From Nitrospirota bacterium (GTDB taxonomy: Bacteria; Nitrospirota; Thermodesulfovibrionia; Thermodesulfovibrionales; SM23-35), in NCBI GenBank assembly GCA_014859105.1, contig JACUUX010000009.1, positions 1 through 64,000 of the forward strand: a stretch of 64,000 bases of DNA. The letters run 5' to 3'. Below the pieces are notes generated by a model. The model was not told the origin of the DNA. It was given only the letters and a program-made list of their open reading frames with translations, and did no database searches. Positions 60,528-64,000 of the stretch are shown in pieces. The stretch's first letter is position 1, and every line of letters starts with the position of its first letter. The position numbers and the translations under genes are program-made.

Positions 60528-63000
60528 CAAGAAATAATCTCTCAATTTCCTCTGCCGGTAGAGGCTTGCTAAAATAATACCCCTGCCCCATATCACATCT
60601 GAGAAGCCGCAGGATCTTCCACTGCTCTTGTGTCTCAATCCCTTCCGCTATGGTCTTTAAATTCAGCGTATGCGCCATGGCTATGATGGCTGTTACGATT
60701 GAAGCGGTGTCCGGGTCTGCTGCAATCTCTCTGGTAAAGGACATGTCGATTTTCAGGTTGTCGATCGGAAACCTCTTAAGATGAGCCAGGGATGAATACC
60801 CTGTCCCGAAGTCGTCAATCGATAACGAAACACCGATATCCTTCAGACTTTTTAAGAGCGAATAAGTGAGTCCTGTGTCCTGCATAAAGGCGCTTTCTGT
60901 TATTTCAAGGGTAAGGAACGATGGAGAAAGGCCTTCTTTTCTGATTATCCCCTCTATCATTCCTGATAAATCCTTTTGCCTGAATTGGATTAAGGAGAGG
61001 TTTACAGAGATTGGTACAACAGTAAGTCCCTTTCTCTGCCATTCCTTGACCTGTCTGATTGCTGTCCTGAGAATCCATTCTCCTACCTCCATGATCATTC
61101 GTGTGTCTTCGAGTATGTGGATGAAATTACCGGGTGATACCAATCCCAATTCCGGGCTTATCCACCGTATCAATGCTTCCATGCCGAGAATCTTCTTTGT
61201 ATTGATATCCCAGTAGGGCTGATAGTGCAGAATGAACTCCTCATTCTGCATTGCATTGAAGAGGTTCTTTTCCATCAGAACAAACTCGGTAGCCTTCACA
61301 TCCATGTCCTGAGTATAAAATTGGTAGTTTTTCCTGCCCTGCTGCTTTGCCTTTGCAAGGGCAAGATCTGCATTTTTTATATGTGAAGAAGCGTCTTTTC
61401 CGTCATAAGGATATACCGAGATACCGGCGCTGAGGGTCAGCATAATCTCCTTCCCGTCAAATTGTATGGGTCGAGAAACTTTTTTCATGATCTTTTCTAT
61501 AACGAGGATAATATCTGCAGAATCGGCAATATCAATGAGAAGCACGCCGAAATCATCATTTCCAAGGCGCGCTATGGTATCCCCGTCGCGGACCGAAGAG
61601 AGAAGTCTTTTCGCCACCTCTTGTAACACGGCATCTCCGGCATCAAGACCGTAGGCATCATTTATGGATTTGAATCTGTCGATATCAACAACTATAACTG
61701 CAACGACTTTCTTGCTGTACTCGGCTCTCGCTATTCCCTGGGTCAACCTGTCAATGAAAAGGTTTCTGTTGGTCAAACCTGTCAAGGCATCGTAATAGGC
61801 AAGATGCTCTATCCTGTCTTCTGCTTTCTTTCGCTCTGTAATATCAGTTACCATTGCCAATGCACCAATATAATTGCCATTACTGTCATAAAGCGGATTT
61901 GTGGAAAGAAGAGCATACATGTAAGTTCCGTCTTTGCGGAGAAACCTGAACTCGTGTTGCTCAAAGATACCTTTGCGTCGATGCTCCATATTGACATATG
62001 CAGTCGCCTTCCATTCCTCATCCATAAATGTGAACAAATGCATCCCTGCCATTTCATCTGCGCTGTAGCCAAGCATCTCAGCCATTTTTTTATTGACGAA
62101 CGTTGTATTACCTTCAGCATCTATAGTCCAAATGCCTTCTTCAGCAGTCTCGACTATGCGGCGATACTTTTCTTCACTTTCCTGAAGCAAATTCTCTGCT
62201 CTTCTGCGCTCTGTTATGTCTCTGAAAATACCAACCAGGAATGTTTTGTCTGATAACGTAATTGGAAATGAATTGATATCAGCATAAAAAACACTGCCGT
62301 CATCCCGTTTTATCGGAATGTCTTTAGCCAATTTTTTTTCTCTCCATACCTGTTTTTCAAACAGCTCGGTGACAAAGGGAAGGTCTTCTTCAGGATGGAT
62401 ATCTCTTACTCCCAGATATTTAATTTCTTCTTCACTGTACCCGAGCATCCGGCACATCATGCTGTTGCCAGAATAAAATTTTTTGGTTTCCACATCAGCA
62501 ACAAGGATTCCGTCAAGAGCATTATCAAAGATAGCTCTGAATCTCTCTTCAGATTCCTCAAGCTGTTTTACTCTTTTTTCGAGTTCTTTTTTACTCCTGT
62601 GCAGTTCTTCCTGCATTTTTATATGCTTTATCCTTACAGTAAGCTCTTTTAAACTGAAAGGCTTTTTTATGAAATCTGATGCATCGGCTTCTATTGCTTC
62701 GTCATAAGAAAAGTTATTAAATCCAGTCATGATCAAAACTTTGATATCAGGTTTAATTCGTTTAACCTTCTTTGTAAGTTCTAAGCCATTCATGTCAGGC
62801 ATAACAATGTCTGTAATCATTATGTCATATGAGTTCTCATTTATGAGTTCGAGAGCAGATGCAGCATCCATAGAAGTTTCACAGTAGTAACCTTCAGATT
62901 TAAGACCACTTTGTAATAAATCAATCAATTTTATATCATCGTCAACAACAAGAATATGCCCTTGTTTTGATTTTTCACTTATAGTTGCTAATTGTTCCAT
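60496..63000 (-). CDS. Response regulator REC-PAS-PAS-GGDEF-EAL
   Basis: This 834-residue c-di-GMP protein has receiver 12-125 (Asp64 in ITDIVMPD), two PAS domains (~150-270, ~275-395), GGDEF (~400-560) and EAL (~570-825). The GGDEF motif is LGNDDFG, so cyclase activity is doubtful. EAL catalytic parts are intact: MEALIRW, EITES, DDFGTGYSS with KID, and AEGIETQEQ. The protein is therefore predicted to be a phosphodiesterase with a regulatory GGDEF. It has no membrane segment and no kinase nearby. Confidence 0.92.
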   Translation of the reverse strand: MEQLATISEKSKQGHILVVDDDIKLIDLLQSGLKSEGYYCETSMDAASALELINENSYDIMITDIVMPDMNGLELTKKVKRIKPDIKVLIMTGFNNFSYDEAIEADASDFIKKPFSLKELTVRIKHIKMQEELHRSKKELEKRVKQLEESEERFRAIFDNALDGILVADVETKKFYSGNSMMCRMLGYSEEEIKYLGVRDIHPEEDLPFVTELFEKQVWREKKLAKDIPIKRDDGSVFYADINSFPITLSDKTFLVGIFRDITERRRAENLLQESEEKYRRIVETAEEGIWTIDAEGNTTFVNKKMAEMLGYSADEMAGMHLFTFMDEEWKATAYVNMEHRRKGIFEQHEFRFLRKDGTYMYALLSTNPLYDSNGNYIGALAMVTDITERKKAEDRIEHLAYYDALTGLTNRNLFIDRLTQGIARAEYSKKVVAVIVVDIDRFKSINDAYGLDAGDAVLQEVAKRLLSSVRDGDTIARLGNDDFGVLLIDIADSADIILVIEKIMKKVSRPIQFDGKEIMLTLSAGISVYPYDGKDASSHIKNADLALAKAKQQGRKNYQFYTQDMDVKATEFVLMEKNLFNAMQNEEFILHYQPYWDINTKKILGMEALIRWISPELGLVSPGNFIHILEDTRMIMEVGEWILRTAIRQVKEWQRKGLTVVPISVNLSLIQFRQKDLSGMIEGIIRKEGLSPSFLTLEITESAFMQDTGLTYSLLKSLKDIGVSLSIDDFGTGYSSLAHLKRFPIDNLKIDMSFTREIAADPDTASIVTAIIAMAHTLNLKTIAEGIETQEQWKILRLLRCDMGQGYYFSKPLPAEEIERLFLGGTTEQKAKT

Positions 63001-63298
63001 ATTATTCCCATATCACTTAACAATATCTCTTGCCTTACGCATCTTTTAATTATAAGTGCTTTCAATGTGAACATCTATCCTACGAAGGTAGGGGGTAAGG
63101 AATAGATAAAACTCACTCTTTCAAGGGGAAAAAAGTTAAACAAAGCTGATTTTTTTGATTATTTGTAACACCCGGAAGCAGAGAATGTCAGCCCAATTGT
63201 TATTTGGTCTATTTCTTCAGCAAACATACATATCTTATAGATTTCCTTTACTGCTGATTAGAACTGGAAATTCGAATATCAAAGGTAGCATCACTTTT

Positions 63299-64000
63299 CT
63301 ACCTCTTCGTTATAAGTTTGTTATCATGAATATTTTTATTGGCAAGGAGTTTTTCTGCTTCATTGCTATTTACTGGGTAAGAGAAGAAAAATCCCTGTGC
63401 ATATTGGCATTGCAGGCCTTCAAGTTTTCTCATTTGCTCTGCCTTCTCAACCCCTTCAGCTACTACATTGATTTTCATATTGTGGGCCATATTTATGATT
63501 GATTGAACAATTTCGGCGTCATTCCCATTTCTGCTTATTCTATCGATGAAAGACTTATCAATTTTCAACGTATGTATTGGAAGCTGGCTTAGATAACTCA
63601 ATGATGAGTAGCCAGTTCCAAAATCATCGATATTAATCTTAATGTTTAACGCCCGCAACTGTGACATCAGGGAGACTATATATTCGCTATTCTCCAAAAT
63701 ATTATTCTCTGTTATTTCAAATGCTAAATGATTTGGATCAACACCTGTCTCTTTAAGGATATTTTTTATCTGACTAATAAAATCCTTATGCGCGAGATGT
63801 TTTGCAGATACATTAACACTCATAATTAATGGAGAATCGGAGGGGAATTGTTCTTGCCATATAAGTATCTGCTGGCAAGCTTCGCTGATAATCCAGAGAC
63901 TCAGAGAGACAATCAGTCCAGTCTCCTCAGCTAAAGGGATAAACTCCATCGGCAACAGAATGCCACGTTTAGGATGATTCCAGCGGACAAGGGCTTCAAA
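63299..64000 (-). CDS. EAL-domain phosphodiesterase, C-terminal part only
   Basis: The gene enters from the right edge, and 233 residues are visible. The first visible codons read FEALVRW, the EAL signature, followed by PMEFIPLAEETG, EITENN, DDFGTGYSSLSYLSQLP, KIDKSFI and AEGVEKAEQ, so the EAL domain looks catalytically complete. Upstream domains lie outside the window. It has the same strand as the REC-PAS-GGDEF-EAL gene, 298 bp apart. The gap 63001-63298 shows no gene or clear signal. Confidence 0.9.
   Translation of the reverse strand, partial: FEALVRWNHPKRGILLPMEFIPLAEETGLIVSLSLWIISEACQQILIWQEQFPSDSPLIMSVNVSAKHLAHKDFISQIKNILKETGVDPNHLAFEITENNILENSEYIVSLMSQLRALNIKINIDDFGTGYSSLSYLSQLPIHTLKIDKSFIDRISRNGNDAEIVQSIINMAHNMKINVVAEGVEKAEQMRKLEGLQCQYAQGFFFSYPVNSNEAEKLLANKNIHDNKLITKR

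Overview
The window reads as chromosomal DNA of an AT-rich, Gram-negative, anaerobic-type bacterium. It carries lipid A synthesis (LpxC), outer-membrane biogenesis (TamB, a BamA-family protein), sigma-54 enhancer-binding proteins with -24/-12 promoters, multihaem cytochrome c, and a TunR-like tungstate/molybdate regulator. That mix points to Nitrospirota (Thermodesulfovibrio-like) or a neighbouring Desulfobacterota lineage. No rRNA or complete tRNA is present, so the placement is inference.

Layout. 1-2392: a sigma-54 activator followed by a GntR regulator and the start of an unknown membrane protein. 2506-9918: one minus-strand operon tetR-tolC-MFP-RND-metallophosphoesterase behind a palindromic operator. 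10106-20906: housekeeping genes (panD, an M48 lipoprotein protease, gatC, a UvrD helicase, glmS, glmU, yebC, an NtrC-type regulator, mtnP). 21116-22054: lpxC behind an apparently perfect sigma-54 promoter, facing the NtrC-type regulator. 22143-23808: a 20-residue Lys/Ala peptide gene, a winged-helix/nucleotidyltransferase regulator and endonuclease IV. 24503-32762: the most interesting block, described below. 32911-35700: toxin-antitoxin and nucleotidyltransferase genes, a decayed arsM, a truncated MNT gene and several mobile-looking repeats. 35717-37976: a TunR-like regulator divergent from a TauE/SafE transporter, with a promoter/operator between them. 38050-43953: an MFS transporter, a dynamin-like GTPase, TrmO, an alcohol dehydrogenase and an LsrF-type aldolase. 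44524-52513: tamB, a seven-POTRA BamA-like gene, a SurA-like chaperone and a ZIP transporter. 52495-59021: Usp, pdxA, MFS, rsmA, ftsH and ytxH. 59022-59663: a repeat graveyard that begins with a tRNA-Ser 3' fragment. 59664-64000: an orphan acyl carrier protein, a zinc-ribbon protein, PilZ, and two EAL-type c-di-GMP proteins.

The 24.5-32.8 kb block joins a thioredoxin-like protein, an ArsR repressor, an ACR3-like transporter, a tandem Usp, an ArsP/UPF0718 permease, an ArsF-family thioredoxin-like protein and an ArsG/CcdA-like membrane protein. These are followed by an octahaem cytochrome c whose reading frame contains an in-frame UGA (codon 116), and then a b-type cytochrome. The frame continues without any shift across the UGA. 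There is no ribosome-binding site for a second start, and a hairpin fitting the bacterial SECIS description follows. I read this as a selenocysteine-containing multihaem cytochrome of the type I recall as ExtKL (selenite/tellurite-reduction operons), wired through cytochrome b to the quinone pool and placed behind a thiol/metalloid export cassette.

A second theme is repeated DNA: a four-copy ~160-200 bp dispersed element, composite hairpin clusters, REP-like paired palindromes, two nested inverted-repeat elements, and degenerate 7-bp-period repeats at six places. Some of the 7-bp repeats lie inside coding sequence, including one (TCATTGG x5) in a signal peptide that could slip out of frame.
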